DNA of 64,000 nucleotides from CBDFKF01 sp965248765 (GCA_965248765.1 CBDFKF010000004.1:1178001-1242000); one strand, 5' to 3'; counted from the stretch's first letter, positions 16,459-25,338 are shown. The notes: generated by a model not told the origin, from the letters alone. A program made the numbers and translations.

Positions 16459-18867
16459 TCAGCGGCTCGCCCGCTTGTTGCGCTGGATCGCGGCCCAAAT
16501 CCGGTCGGGTCGAAGCGGCAGGTCCACGATCTCCACGCCGAACGGTTGCAAGGCGTCCGACACGGCGTTGGCCAGGGCCGCTGGAACCGGCCCGGGCAGC
16601 CCCTCGCCGGCGCCGCGCGCGCCAAACGGGGTGTAGGGACAGGGGACGCCGGCATGGGTCACGGTGATGTCGGGCACGTCGGGCGCCCGGGCAATCTGGT
16701 AGGTCTCGAAGTTCGTGCTGAGCTGCTGCCCGTTCTCGTCATAGACGAATTCCTCGAACATGGTGTTCGACAGGCCCTGCACGACGGCGCCCTGGACCTG
16801 GCCTTCGATGATGCCGGGATTGATGACGACGCCGAAATCCTCCGAGGTGACATATCGATCGATCGTGAACTGGCCCGTTTCCGGATTGACTTCGACGATT
16901 GCCGCGTGACAGGAAAAGCAGATCAACGGCTTCTCGGCCTCGAAGAATGCCGTGTGTTCGAGGCCCGCGCTCTCCCCCGGAGGCAGGTCGAGCGGCCGCA
17001 TGACGATGCGGTCCGTCATCTCCTCGAACGCTCGGCGAATGTTGTCGTCCTTGGCGTAGATGACGTGTCCGTTCGCGAACGTGAAGTCCGCCGGCGCCGC
17101 ATCAGCCAGGCCAAGATCATGGATCATGAAGCGACCGATCTTTTGCTTGAGCTCGCGGCAAGCCGTGGCGACGGCGCTTGCCGTGTAGGAGCCACCCCGG
17201 GCACCGACCGTCCCGGAGCCGAACGGCGTCGTGCCGGTATCGCCCGTGGTCACGACAACGTCGTCGGGATGGATGCCAAACTCATTGGCGGCGACCTGCG
17301 CCAGCATCGTTTCGTGACCCTGACCCCCGGGCGCATCCCCTTCGAACACAAGCACCTTGCCGCGGGGATCGAGACGGACCGTCGCCGCCCCGTAGCCCGG
17401 CTGGTTCTCCATCGGCACAAGGACCTCGGAGGCGACACCCGATGATTCGACGCCGACGCCGAAGCCTAGGCCCAGATACCGTCCTTCCGCGCGGGCCGCC
17501 GCCTGGTCCTTGCGAAAGCTCTCCAAGCCGATCTGCTGCACCAGATTGTCGAACGTCTTGGTGAAGTCGCCGCTGTCGTAGTGGACACCGGTGCACGTTA
17601 CGTACGGGAAATGGCTCACGAAGTTCCGCCGCCGCACCTCGGCCGGCTCCATCTCCAGCGAGCGCGCCACCAGATCGACACAGCGTTCCATCACGAAACG
17701 CGTCGGGAAGCGACCAAAGGCGCGCGCCGGAGACAGCGCCGACTTGTTGGTGACGGCCACCCGAATCCGAATATCGCACTTCGGCAGGTCGTAGGCGTTG
17801 GGCAGATATGCAGCGCCGGTAAGCGGCATGACGTAGCCCCAGTAGACACCGGAACATCCGTCACCGGCATCACCGATCGCTCTATCCCGCACGGCGGTGA
17901 TACGCCCGTCCGACGACGCCGCGACCTCGATATCGTGCGTCTGATCGCGCCCTTGGCTGACCGCCATCAAATGTTCTTCGCGCGTCTCGATCCAGCGCAC
18001 CGGGCGGTCGAGCTTCTTCGCCATGTAACAGACGAGCGTGGGCTCACGATAGAACGGCGCCTTGACACCGAACTGGCCGCCCTGGTCGCGCGGCGCGATG
18101 ACGCGAATGTGCTGGGATGGAATGTTCAGCTGTTCGGCCAGCGCCAAGCGGTCGGTGTGCGGCCGCTGCGTCGTGATCCACGCCGTGAGCTCGTCGCCGG
18201 CATCCCACCTCGCCACGGCTCCCCGGGTCTCAAGAGGCGTGACACCGGTGCGGTGGACGCGAAATCGCTGCCTCACCACAACATCGGCGCGCTGAATGAG
18301 CCGCTCAACTTCTGCCGCGTTTGTCGTTTGCGCGGCCGGCGCCTCGCCGCCGGTGAGAATGCCGGCGAACATCTCGTTGTCGGGCCAATCCTCGTGCACC
18401 CTCGGCGCATCGGGCTGCAACGCGGCTTCGGCATCGACGACGGCGGGCAGCGGATCGTACTCGGCCTGGATCAGCTCGGCGGCGTCCTCGGCCACGTATT
18501 CATCGGTCGCGACAACCGCCGCGATCGGCTCGCCGTGAAACTTCACCTTGCCGACAGCGAGCGGCCAGAAGGTCGGGTAGCGCGCCGGAAACGAGGGGAG
18601 GACAATCGGCAGCGGCAACGGGAGCATCTCTTCCATGATGTCTTGACCAGTAACCACCGCGACGACCCCGCGCATGGTTCTCGCCTTGCTGGTATCGACC
18701 GCTACGAGTTTGGCGTGCGCGTGAACGCTCCGAACGAAAACCAAATGGAGCATCCCGGGCAGACTGAGGTCGGCGATGTACCGACCGCGGCCGGTCGTGA
18801 GGCGAGAGTCCTCACGACGCTCGAGGGAGCGGCCCAGCCAAGATGACTCATCGGTGCTCAGGGACAC
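16459..18867 (-). CDS. Xanthine dehydrogenase family protein, molybdopterin-binding (large) subunit
   Basis: An 802-residue large subunit of a molybdenum hydroxylase (CoxL/XdhB-type). The N-terminal aldehyde-oxidase/XDH a/b hammerhead domain (residues ~15-130: GRSLERREDSRLTTGRGRYI) is followed by the molybdopterin-binding domains, with RDQGGQFGVK, FEGDAPGGQGHETMLAQ and the catalytic Glu in GARGAGEGLP near the C-terminus. The usual FAD (medium) and 2Fe-2S (small) partners are not in the window, which is odd: they are normally adjacent. It lies in a probable operon with an SMP-30 lactonase upstream and an SDR downstream. The substrate is unknown. Confidence 0.92.
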   Translation of the reverse strand: MSLSTDESSWLGRSLERREDSRLTTGRGRYIADLSLPGMLHLVFVRSVHAHAKLVAVDTSKARTMRGVVAVVTGQDIMEEMLPLPLPIVLPSFPARYPTFWPLAVGKVKFHGEPIAAVVATDEYVAEDAAELIQAEYDPLPAVVDAEAALQPDAPRVHEDWPDNEMFAGILTGGEAPAAQTTNAAEVERLIQRADVVVRQRFRVHRTGVTPLETRGAVARWDAGDELTAWITTQRPHTDRLALAEQLNIPSQHIRVIAPRDQGGQFGVKAPFYREPTLVCYMAKKLDRPVRWIETREEHLMAVSQGRDQTHDIEVAASSDGRITAVRDRAIGDAGDGCSGVYWGYVMPLTGAAYLPNAYDLPKCDIRIRVAVTNKSALSPARAFGRFPTRFVMERCVDLVARSLEMEPAEVRRRNFVSHFPYVTCTGVHYDSGDFTKTFDNLVQQIGLESFRKDQAAARAEGRYLGLGFGVGVESSGVASEVLVPMENQPGYGAATVRLDPRGKVLVFEGDAPGGQGHETMLAQVAANEFGIHPDDVVVTTGDTGTTPFGSGTVGARGGSYTASAVATACRELKQKIGRFMIHDLGLADAAPADFTFANGHVIYAKDDNIRRAFEEMTDRIVMRPLDLPPGESAGLEHTAFFEAEKPLICFSCHAAIVEVNPETGQFTIDRYVTSEDFGVVINPGIIEGQVQGAVVQGLSNTMFEEFVYDENGQQLSTNFETYQIARAPDVPDITVTHAGVPCPYTPFGARGAGEGLPGPVPAALANAVSDALQPFGVEIVDLPLRPDRIWAAIQRNKRASR

Positions 18868-18923
18868 GACTTACCTTCTTTCTGCATCCAGTCGACCCCT
18901 ACGGCGCGCGCCCGGGCGGCACC

Positions 18924-19814
18924 TCAGCCGGCAAATCGCGGCTCAGGCAATCCTCTGACGCCCAATCCGCGCACCTCGAACAAGCCGCCCGCCGTCGGCT
19001 CGGGCTTTTCCTGCGTGGCGAAGCCGGTGCCGGGCGGATGCACGATCCGCGCCATCGAGGTGACGTACAGGACGTCGAGGTTACCGCCGCCGAACATGAC
19101 GCTTGTCAGATTTTGCACGGGGAAGGGAATCTCACGATCCAGCTCGCCGGTCGGTGAGTAGCGAACGAGCCTGCCACCGACCGTCTGGGCATTCCACATG
19201 AAACCCTCCTCGTCGATCGTCGAGCCATCGGCCGGAAAGCCGCTGGCCCGCAGATCGTAGTGCTTGCGCCGGTTCGAGACGGTCCCCGACCCGATATCGT
19301 AGTCGCACGCATATATCGCGTCCCAGGAATCGGCGTAATAGAAGGTCTGGTCGTCGGGGCTCCAGCATGGTCCGTTGAAGACGACGATGCCGTCGGCGAC
19401 CTTGGTGACGGTCATGTCGGGATCCAACCGATACAAGCCGGCCAGGCCGTCGGCTTCTTGCTCGTCCATACCGCCCGCGAAGAACCGCCCTCGGCGATCG
19501 GCCTTGCCGTCGTTCAACCGCGTGCGGGGTTGATCCTCGTCCACCTTCGCCACCAGCACGGCGCCACCGGTTTCGAAATCGAACGTGTAGAACCCATCGC
19601 TCAGCGCCATGACGGCACCGCCGTTTTGGCGCAACGCCATTGAGCCGATATCAGCCGGTACCGGCCATGTTCGTACCGCGCCGGTTCGCGGGTCGTAGCG
19701 GTTGATGCTCGGGGCCTTGCTGTCGATCCAGTACAGAACGCCGTCGATCGGATCCCACACCGGCCCCTCACCCAGTTCGTTCTTGGCGTCGACAATGAGC
19801 TCGATTGTCGGCAT
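18924..19814 (-). CDS. SMP-30/gluconolactonase/LRE family protein
   Basis: A 296-residue six-bladed beta-propeller lactonase. Metal-site residues are seen in ELGEGPVWD (Glu), RLNDGKADRRGRFFAG (Asn), VVFNGPCWSPD (Asn) and YADSW (Asp). Relatives open sugar lactones. ATG 19814 follows GGAGG at 8 bases; upstream in-frame codons lack a ribosome site. It is the first gene of the minus-strand operon toward 14157, with 56 bases to the molybdenum hydroxylase gene. It may process a lactone made in the same pathway. Confidence 0.9.
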   Translation of the reverse strand: MPTIELIVDAKNELGEGPVWDPIDGVLYWIDSKAPSINRYDPRTGAVRTWPVPADIGSMALRQNGGAVMALSDGFYTFDFETGGAVLVAKVDEDQPRTRLNDGKADRRGRFFAGGMDEQEADGLAGLYRLDPDMTVTKVADGIVVFNGPCWSPDDQTFYYADSWDAIYACDYDIGSGTVSNRRKHYDLRASGFPADGSTIDEEGFMWNAQTVGGRLVRYSPTGELDREIPFPVQNLTSVMFGGGNLDVLYVTSMARIVHPPGTGFATQEKPEPTAGGLFEVRGLGVRGLPEPRFAG

Positions 19815-19886
19815 GGATCCGCCTCCTCGTTTCTCAGAGTTCGTTGGTGTCGATCTGCCCATTCCGTCGCCACACCATGCAAAAGC

Positions 19887-20189
19887 TCAAGGGGCGACCG
19901 CGCATCCTTCCCACTTCGATTTTACCGCAATGAAGGTGTCGTCAATCACCCGCTCATCCATTTCGAGCAAGGTCAAGCCAACCCCCATTGCGGCCTTCAC
20001 ATGATCGCTGAGCAGGTGGACGTACGTCCGAATCGCCACCGGCTCGCCGCTCTGGCGATTGAAGTGGGTCGGGATGCCATTGAGCAGAAAGTACGGATGG
20101 TAGCCAACGATGACGAAGACACCCCCTGGCTGCACAATGCGCGAAGCCTCGACATAGAGTGGCCCAAGGTCCGGGATGGGCTCACACGC
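19887..20189 (-). pseudogene. C-terminal fragment of a class I SAM-dependent methyltransferase
   Basis: About 100 codons, ending at 19887 and open without a start up to the edge of the IS3-derived element at 20190. The product (IPDLGPLYVEASRIVQPGG, then FVIVGYHPYF, then YVHLLSDHVKAA, then SKWEG) corresponds to the second half of a class I methyltransferase, after the SAM-binding motifs. The N-terminal half is nowhere near: on the far side of the element lies an unrelated gene. So the loss came from a deletion or rearrangement, not a clean insertion. Confidence 0.78.
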
Positions 20190-20223
20190 TGGAGTTCCCC
20201 CGGTTTTGTGGACAGTTACGGGC

Positions 20224-20448
20224 TTACAGACTCCAGCTGCTCACGGGCTTGTCTCTCGTAGTTGACCGCGGAGCCCCATAGGTCTCTTTCGAGGCCTTGT
20301 GGATCGCCTTGATGCGAACGCTCAACTCCACATCGGCGCGGCAACGGGCGCTCGGCTCACGCCGGAGCCACGCATAATATCCGGCGCGGGAGACGCCGAA
20401 CGATTTGCACATCGTTGCCAGCGGGAACATGGCCTGGTTCGCCGTCAT
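20224..20448 (-). pseudogene. IS3 orfB (transposase) N-terminal fragment
   Basis: About 60 codons of orfB (ATMCKSFGVSRAGYYAWLRR, IKAIHKASKETYGAPR) and then a short unrelated tail running toward the inverted repeat. The integrase core with the DDE residues is missing. The start overlaps the orfA stop as ATGA, as in complete IS3 elements. Confidence 0.85.
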
Positions 20449-20754
20449 GAACTCGAAGACCGAGACGACGTCACGTCGCTCTGAGCGAACCAGGCTGCGG
20501 CCTTTGCCAGGATATCTCTCTCCTGACGAAGCTGGCGGTTCTCCCGGCGAAGCCGACGTAGCTCTTCGCGCTCGTCGCTGCTAAGACCGTCGATGCGGCC
20601 GCCGCCATCGCGTTCAGCCTGCTTGATCCAGCCATGGATCGTCGCCGCGCACGGCTCGAACTCCCTGGCCATCTTCCACGCTACCTCCGGTCCGGGACAA
20701 CGCTACGATCTGATCCCTGAATTCCGCGGGGTACCGGTTCCTCGTTCTCGGCAT
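20445..20754 (-). pseudogene. IS3 orfA (helix-turn-helix protein), frameshifted
   Basis: The N-terminus (MPRTRNRYPAEFRDQIVALS) is in one frame. The rest (MAREFEPCAATIHGWIKQAE, SSDEREELRRLRRENRQLR, leucine-zipper-like) is in another; the break is near 20672-20690. This is the DNA-binding accessory protein of IS3-type transposition. Confidence 0.82.
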
Positions 20755-20808
20755 CGGGACACTCTCCTCTCTCAGTCAAAAGGTGTCCATCAAACCGGGG
20801 GAACTCCA

Positions 20809-21116
20809 CTATCTTGAGCATGAAGCACCATTGGACCAGCAAAAGGATAGAGTCTCAACGAAGGACATCGACACGTATTTAAAGATCGCCGAGTTCCGGC
20901 TTCCTGCAAAGGCGCGATTCACATTGTCGAAATGCTAAGGCGGCTGGATATCTTGACGCAGTCGGCAACGGCGAATACAAACTAAACGCCGTCGGCTATA
21001 ATCTTGTCGTCCACAGCATGCCACGTGGTGCGACCGGCAGCGCGCCTCCAAAGAGAAAAACGCCGAAGAAAAAGACCTCAAAGAAAGGTAAGACCGCCAG
21101 AAAAAAGAAGAAATGA
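20809..21116 (+). pseudogene. Unrecognised gene A: C-terminal fragment with winged-helix-like end and Lys-rich tail
   Basis: The 5' part is lost at the edge of the IS3 derivative. About 42 codons (KDIDTYLKIAEFRLPAKAR, then FTLSK) run to a stop at 20936-20938. The sense continues one base out of frame (AKAAGYLDAVGNGEYKLNAV, then GYNLVVHSMP) and ends in a very basic tail (PPKRKTPKKKTSKKGKT...) at 21116. The GEYKLNAVGYNLV stretch looks like the wing of a winged-helix domain. Its stop overlaps the ATG of gene B (ATGA), so the pair was an operon. Base composition is lower in GC than neighbours, hinting at transfer. Function unknown. Confidence 0.6.
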
Positions 21117-21505
21117 TCGGCCAACTCATCTCTGATGTAGAGGGGTTTGGCACATCTTTGCGTCGGGGTCAGGCTGTAAACGTCAACGATCAACGTTCGA
21201 AGGATCGAGCTATCGAGCTTGCCAGAGCTTACTTTAGCACAGTAGACCTGTTTTAGTCGCGGTGCTGGGCGGCGAAACCGAGTTGCTAATAACTCACGAT
21301 AAACTTTGGCAGCGTCTAGTGCGTCTTGCCCACGGAAACAACGCCGGACGAACCTATGTGAGGACGATCGACGGGGTTCGGAGGCAGTTTTCCGAGTTCA
21401 ACATTTTGTCCATAGCGACGCCGGACGCGCAAACTGCGCCAAAGACATCTAACGGCGAGCCATCACGCGAAGAGGCGTTAATCCTCGATACCATTGAGGC
21501 ACTCG
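21113..21505 (+). pseudogene. Unrecognised gene B, 5' part (frameshifted, split by IS256)
   Basis: ATG 21113 overlaps the gene A stop. The first 47 codons (MIGQLISDVEGFGTSLRRGQ..., ARAYFSTV) reach a stop at 21254; the protein clearly goes on one base out of frame (RPVLVAVLGGETELLITHDK, then LWQRLVRLAHGNNAGRTYV) up to the IS256 at 21506. The 8-bp target copy GGCACTCG (21498-21505) is its last sequence. Removing the IS and one copy joins it in frame to 22949-23367: ILDTIEAL then VPSAASSYRQGLSDL. The rebuilt protein is 270 residues if one base is restored near 21246. Confidence 0.72.
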
Positions 21506-22787
21506 GATCGTGTCCCGGGACGTGGTGTAAGAGCCGCGAGCGGGTCGCGGTGTCCGGCGGGCTGAGCCGGATCGCTCGAGCGGCCTCGGGAGGCATCTTG
21601 ATGAGGGCATTGTCGCTCACCGGCGCGATGGTTTCCAGGGTCATGTAGCGCGCCCTCTGCACCGCCCATTCGTCGTTCTGCTCCATGAGGATAGCGCCGC
21701 TCAGTCGGGTGATGGCGGCCTCGTTGGGGAAGATGCCGACGACGTTGGTGCGGCGCTTGATCTCGCCGTTGAGGCGCTCCAGGGGATTGGTCGAGTGGAG
21801 CTTGGTGCGGTGCTCCTTGGGGAAGCTCATATAGGCCAGCACGTCGGGCTCGGCTTGGTCCATGAGGTTTGCCAGCTTGGGCGCCTTGGGGCGGAGCTGG
21901 TCGGCCACCTGGCGCCACTGGGTCTTGGCGGCCGCGGCGTCCTCCTGGGCGAAGGCGGTGGCGACGAAGGCGGAGACCACGCGCCGGCCCTGCTTGCCGG
22001 CATGGCCCAGGAGGTTGCGCATGAAGTGCACCCGGCAGCGCTGCCAAGTGGCGTTGAGGACACGAGCGGCGGCGGCCTTGAGGCCCTTGTGGTCATCGGA
22101 GATCACCAGCGTGACGCCGCGCAAACCCCGTCTGGCCAGGCGTCGGAGGAACTCGGTCCAGAAGGTCTCGGCCTCCGAGGCGCCGACCGCCATGCCGAGG
22201 ACCTCGCGCCGGCCCTGGGTGTTGACGGCGACGGCGACGATCACCGCGACCGAGACGATGCGCCCGGACTGGCGCACCTTCACATAGGTTGCATCCAGCC
22301 AGAGGTAGGGCCAGTCGCCTTCCAGGGGCCGCTCGAGGAAGGTCCGGACCTTGTCGTCGATCTCTCCGCAGAGCCGCGAGACCTGGCTCTTGGAGATGCC
22401 GGTCATACCCATGGCCTGGACCAGGTCATCGACCGATCGGGTCGAGACGCCCTGGATGTAGGCCTCCTGGATCACCGCCGTGAGCGCCTTCTCGGCCATC
22501 CGCCGGGGCTCCAGGAAGCCGGGGAAGTAGGAGCCCTTCCGCAGCTTGGGAATGTTCAGCGCGACGCTGCCGGCGCGGCTCTCCCACACCCGGTCGCGAT
22601 AGCCGTTGCGGTGGTTGATGCGCGCCGGCGAACGCTCGCCGTGGCCGGCGCCGGTCAGGCCCCGGACCTCCAGTTCCATCAAACGCTGGGCGGTGAAGCC
22701 GATCATCTCGCGCAGCAGATCGGCGTCAGAACTCTTTTCCAGCAAACTACGAAGCGTCATCATGTCGTCGGTCATCGTGGTCTCCAT
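21354..22787 (-). CDS. IS256-family transposase (reads out of the IS into the host gene)
   Basis: A DDE transposase of the mutator/IS256 type. The ATG at 22787 (METTMTDDMMTLRSLLEK) is preferred over one at 22811. Catalytic motifs: DATYVKVR (first Asp), VISDDHKGLK (second Asp), CRVHFMRNLL and NPLERLNGEIKRRTNVVGIF (the Glu region). The normal C-terminus RLLHHVPGHD is reached at the IS edge with no stop, so the frame continues about 50 codons into gene B and ends at 21354. Whether this tail harms activity is unknown. Confidence 0.93.
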   Translation of the reverse strand: METTMTDDMMTLRSLLEKSSDADLLREMIGFTAQRLMELEVRGLTGAGHGERSPARINHRNGYRDRVWESRAGSVALNIPKLRKGSYFPGFLEPRRMAEKALTAVIQEAYIQGVSTRSVDDLVQAMGMTGISKSQVSRLCGEIDDKVRTFLERPLEGDWPYLWLDATYVKVRQSGRIVSVAVIVAVAVNTQGRREVLGMAVGASEAETFWTEFLRRLARRGLRGVTLVISDDHKGLKAAAARVLNATWQRCRVHFMRNLLGHAGKQGRRVVSAFVATAFAQEDAAAAKTQWRQVADQLRPKAPKLANLMDQAEPDVLAYMSFPKEHRTKLHSTNPLERLNGEIKRRTNVVGIFPNEAAITRLSGAILMEQNDEWAVQRARYMTLETIAPVSDNALIKMPPEAARAIRLSPPDTATRSRLLHHVPGHDPSASMVSRINASSRDGSPLDVFGAVCASGVAMDKMLNSENCLRTPSIVLT

Positions 22788-22940
22788 TGGTTCCAGGTTG
22801 CGTTGCCACAACCCAACCCTAAACCGGAAACCGCGATGACCGCCCGCTGTGGATAACCGGCTTGCCTAGGCCAGACTCTTGGCGGTCGCTACGGCAAGCC
22901 GGTTACCCACAGCTCCTACACCACTCAAAGGGACACGACC
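21506..22940 (-). mobile_element. IS256-family insertion sequence with 8-bp target duplication
   Basis: 1,435 bp. The ends are GATCGTGTCCCGGGACGTGG on the left and GGTCGTGTCCCTTTGAGTGG on the right (reverse strand), continuing TGTAAGAG / TGTAGGAG. It is flanked by perfect direct repeats GGCACTCG at 21498-21505 and 22941-22948. The clean duplication says this is a recent simple insertion into gene B. Confidence 0.96.
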
Positions 22941-23367
22941 GGCACTCGTGCCGAGCGCGGCCTCATCGTATCGACAGGGACTGTCCGATTTATCCGGTCC
23001 CGAGCGGTTCTCGTATAGAGGTACGGCAGCGGAGTTCCGCGAATCGTAGCGCGAGACGCTTGATCACCTTGCTCCTGACGCAGACGTTCAGGTACAGGAC
23101 TGGTTTAAGCCAGAAGGTGGACAGACCAGGCCAACGATGAGGCAGAAGGCTCGCTTTATCCTAACCTCGCGAGATCGAAACAAGACGCAACGAGAGTCGG
23201 CTGACAAATTGTTTGGAGTGATCGAAGAGTTGTCAGGCGAGGTAATGCGGGCAGTATATAATCGTGCGTCCTTGGCGACACATGTTCACCAGAGCAAAAT
23301 GGAGGTTCGGAGCATAAAGCGTTACGTAGATACGGTACTGTTCGACATTCTAGAGATCGTGCCATAG
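22941..23367 (+). pseudogene. Unrecognised gene B, 3' part (amber codon inside)
   Basis: It continues gene B after the second GGCACTCG copy: VPSAASSYRQGLSDLSGPER, then FSYRGTAAEFRES, an in-frame TAG at 23047-23049, RETLDHLAPDADVQVQ, then KARFILTSRDRNK, then ADKLFGVIEELSGEV, and VDTVLFDILEIVP at the stop at 23367. The sequence around the TAG would read sensibly with Leu (TTG to TAG). I do not recognise the family with certainty; the last ~75 residues are helical and reminiscent of C-terminal domains of defence-associated proteins, which is only an impression. Three separate lesions make this gene dead. Confidence 0.72.
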
Positions 23368-23396
23368 CGGAAAGATCTCCCGCTCGCCGGGACAAT

Positions 23397-24611
23397 TTAG
23401 CTCAGCCTGGCCCCGAGGCCTTCGTCGAGCTTGGCGAGGAACTGGTTGGTCGTCGCCCACTTCTGATCGGGGCCGATGAGAATGGCGAGGTCCTTGGTCA
23501 TGTCGCCGCCCTCCACGGTATCGACGCAGACCCGGTCGAGAATCTCGGCAAAGCCCGCAAGCTCAGGGTTGTCATCGAGCTTGGCCCGGTGCTTGAGCCC
23601 GCCGGTCCAGGCGAAGATCGAGGCAATGGCGTTGGTCGAGGTCTCGTTCCCCTGTTGGTATTGGCGGTAGTGGCGCGTCACGGTGCCGTGGGCGGCTTCG
23701 GCCTCCACCGTGCGGCCGTCCGGGGTCATCAGCACCGAGGTCATCAGGCCGAGCGAACCGAACCCCTGGGCCACGGTATCGGACTGCACGTCGCCATCGT
23801 AGTTCTTGCACGCCCAGACGAACTTGCCGCTCCACTTCATCGCACAGGCCACCATGTCGTCGATCAGGCGGTGCTCATACGTGACGCCGGCCTTGGCGTA
23901 GGCCTCGGCGAACTCGGCCTGGTACACCTCCTCGAACAGGTCCTTGAAACGGCCGTCATAGGCCTTGAGGATCGTGTTTTTGGTCGACAAGTAGACTGGC
24001 CAGCCGCGCGCCAGCCCATAGTTGAGGCAGGCGCGGGCGAAGCCGCGGATTGATTCATCGAGGTTGTACATGCCGAGCGCGACGCCGGCGTCAGGGAAAT
24101 CGAACACCTCCGTCTCGACTGGCGCGCCGCCGTCGGCTGGGGTGAACGTGAAGGTCAGCCGGCCGGGGCCCGGCACGACGAAGTCGGTGGCGCGGTACTG
24201 ATCGCCGAAGGCGTGGCGGCCGATGACGATGGGATCGGTCCAGCCCGGCACCAGCCGTGGCACGTTGCGGCAGATGATCGGTTCGCGAAAAACCGTGCCG
24301 CCGAGGATGTTGCGGATCGTGCCGTTGGGCGAGCGCCACATCTTCTTGAGCTTGAACTCCTCGACCCGCTCTTCATCGGGGGTGATGGTCGCGCACTTGA
24401 CGCCGACGCCGTGCTCCAAGATTGCATTGGCCGCATCGATCGTTATTTGATCGTCGGTGGCGTCGCGCTGCTCGATGCCGAGGTCGTAATAATGGAGGTC
24501 GATGTCGAGGTAGGGGAGGATCAGGCGCTCCTTGATGAAGCCCCAGATGATGCGCGTCATTTCATCGCCGTCGAGTTCCACGACGGGGTTCGCGACCTTG
24601 ATTTTGGGCAT
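23397..24611 (-). CDS. icd: NADP-dependent isocitrate dehydrogenase
   Basis: A TCA-cycle enzyme converting isocitrate to 2-oxoglutarate with NADPH. At 404 residues it belongs to the eukaryote-like homodimeric type common in alphaproteobacteria (MPKIKVANPVVELDGDEMTR). Substrate and metal residues are in SPNGTIRNILGGTVFREPI, YENYDGDV-like KNYDGDVQSDTVAQGFGSLG and the terminal AEAAHGTVTRHYR cofactor loop. It is monocistronic, divergent from the cytochrome genes. Confidence 0.97.
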   Translation of the reverse strand: MPKIKVANPVVELDGDEMTRIIWGFIKERLILPYLDIDLHYYDLGIEQRDATDDQITIDAANAILEHGVGVKCATITPDEERVEEFKLKKMWRSPNGTIRNILGGTVFREPIICRNVPRLVPGWTDPIVIGRHAFGDQYRATDFVVPGPGRLTFTFTPADGGAPVETEVFDFPDAGVALGMYNLDESIRGFARACLNYGLARGWPVYLSTKNTILKAYDGRFKDLFEEVYQAEFAEAYAKAGVTYEHRLIDDMVACAMKWSGKFVWACKNYDGDVQSDTVAQGFGSLGLMTSVLMTPDGRTVEAEAAHGTVTRHYRQYQQGNETSTNAIASIFAWTGGLKHRAKLDDNPELAGFAEILDRVCVDTVEGGDMTKDLAILIGPDQKWATTNQFLAKLDEGLGARLS

Positions 24612-24849
24612 CGTTCTACTTCCAACCGCTCAGGGGCAGGCGGCCGGCACCATACCACCGCCGCCCCCGGCGGCAAGCCTCGTTCGGCCCGCGAATCCGG
24701 CCGGTCGGGCGACGCGATTGTATGTCCGTCGGAAACGTTACCGCCCGGTCAATTAACTTGCACCGGGAATCCGGCTAAGGTAATCCCGGTCGCGGCGGCC
24801 GCGCTCCCTGTGGGGGCACGGGCAGGCCGTCAGTTCAGGGAGGAAGCCG

Positions 24850-25338
24850 ATGAAAGTAGCGAAATGGTGGTGCGCAAACCTGTTGGCCGCCGTGGCTCTG
24901 GCGCTGGTGCCAGCAATCGCAAGCGCCGACAGCCATGCCGATGGCGCCGCGGATTCGATCAAAATTCGCCAGGCGCTGATGACCAATCTCGGCGCCAACA
25001 TGGGCACACTCGGGGCGATCGCCAAGGGCGAGGCACCCCCTTCGGACCTTGCCGCCTATCAGGCTGGCGCCATCGCGAAAACCGCCGGCGTCCTCTTGCT
25101 GGTCTTCCCCGAGGGCAGCGGCACCGGCGAAACCGCGGCTCTGCCCGCGATCTGGCAGGACTGGGCCAAGTTCGAGCAGGCGGTCGCCGCCATTCAAAAC
25201 GCAGCGCCCCAGTTGATCGAGGCGGCGAAGAGCGGCGATGCCGGCCAGATTGGCGCAGCCCTCGGCGCGGTCGGTAAGACCTGCGGCGGCTGCCACGATG
25301 CCTTCCGCAAGAAGCACGATCATGATCACGATCACTAG
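24850..25338 (+). CDS. Cytochrome c' / class II c-type cytochrome
   Basis: A 162-residue periplasmic haem protein with a cleavable signal peptide (MKVAKWWCANLLAAVALALV..., cleavage after ASA). The mature part is a helical bundle with the single haem motif CGGCH close to the C-terminus (residues ~147-151), which is the class II layout, followed by a His-Asp repeat tail (KKHDHDHDH) that might bind metal. The ATG follows GGGAGGAAG. A second c-type cytochrome starts 70 bases later. Confidence 0.92.
   Translation: MKVAKWWCANLLAAVALALVPAIASADSHADGAADSIKIRQALMTNLGANMGTLGAIAKGEAPPSDLAAYQAGAIAKTAGVLLLVFPEGSGTGETAALPAIWQDWAKFEQAVAAIQNAAPQLIEAAKSGDAGQIGAALGAVGKTCGGCHDAFRKKHDHDHDH

Larger units (their letters stand above)
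20190..20808 (-). mobile_element. Internally deleted IS3-family element (619 bp) with intact inverted repeats
   Basis: The left end reads TGGAGTTCCCCCGGTTTTG and the right end, on the other strand, TGGAGTTCCCCCGGTTTGA: 17 identical terminal bases, then further matches (TGGACA). Inside are a frameshifted orfA and the first ~60 codons of orfB; the DDE catalytic part of orfB is gone. A full IS3 is about 1.2 kb. No target duplication is seen and the two flanks are unrelated gene fragments. The element could only move if a transposase is supplied from elsewhere. Confidence 0.88.
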
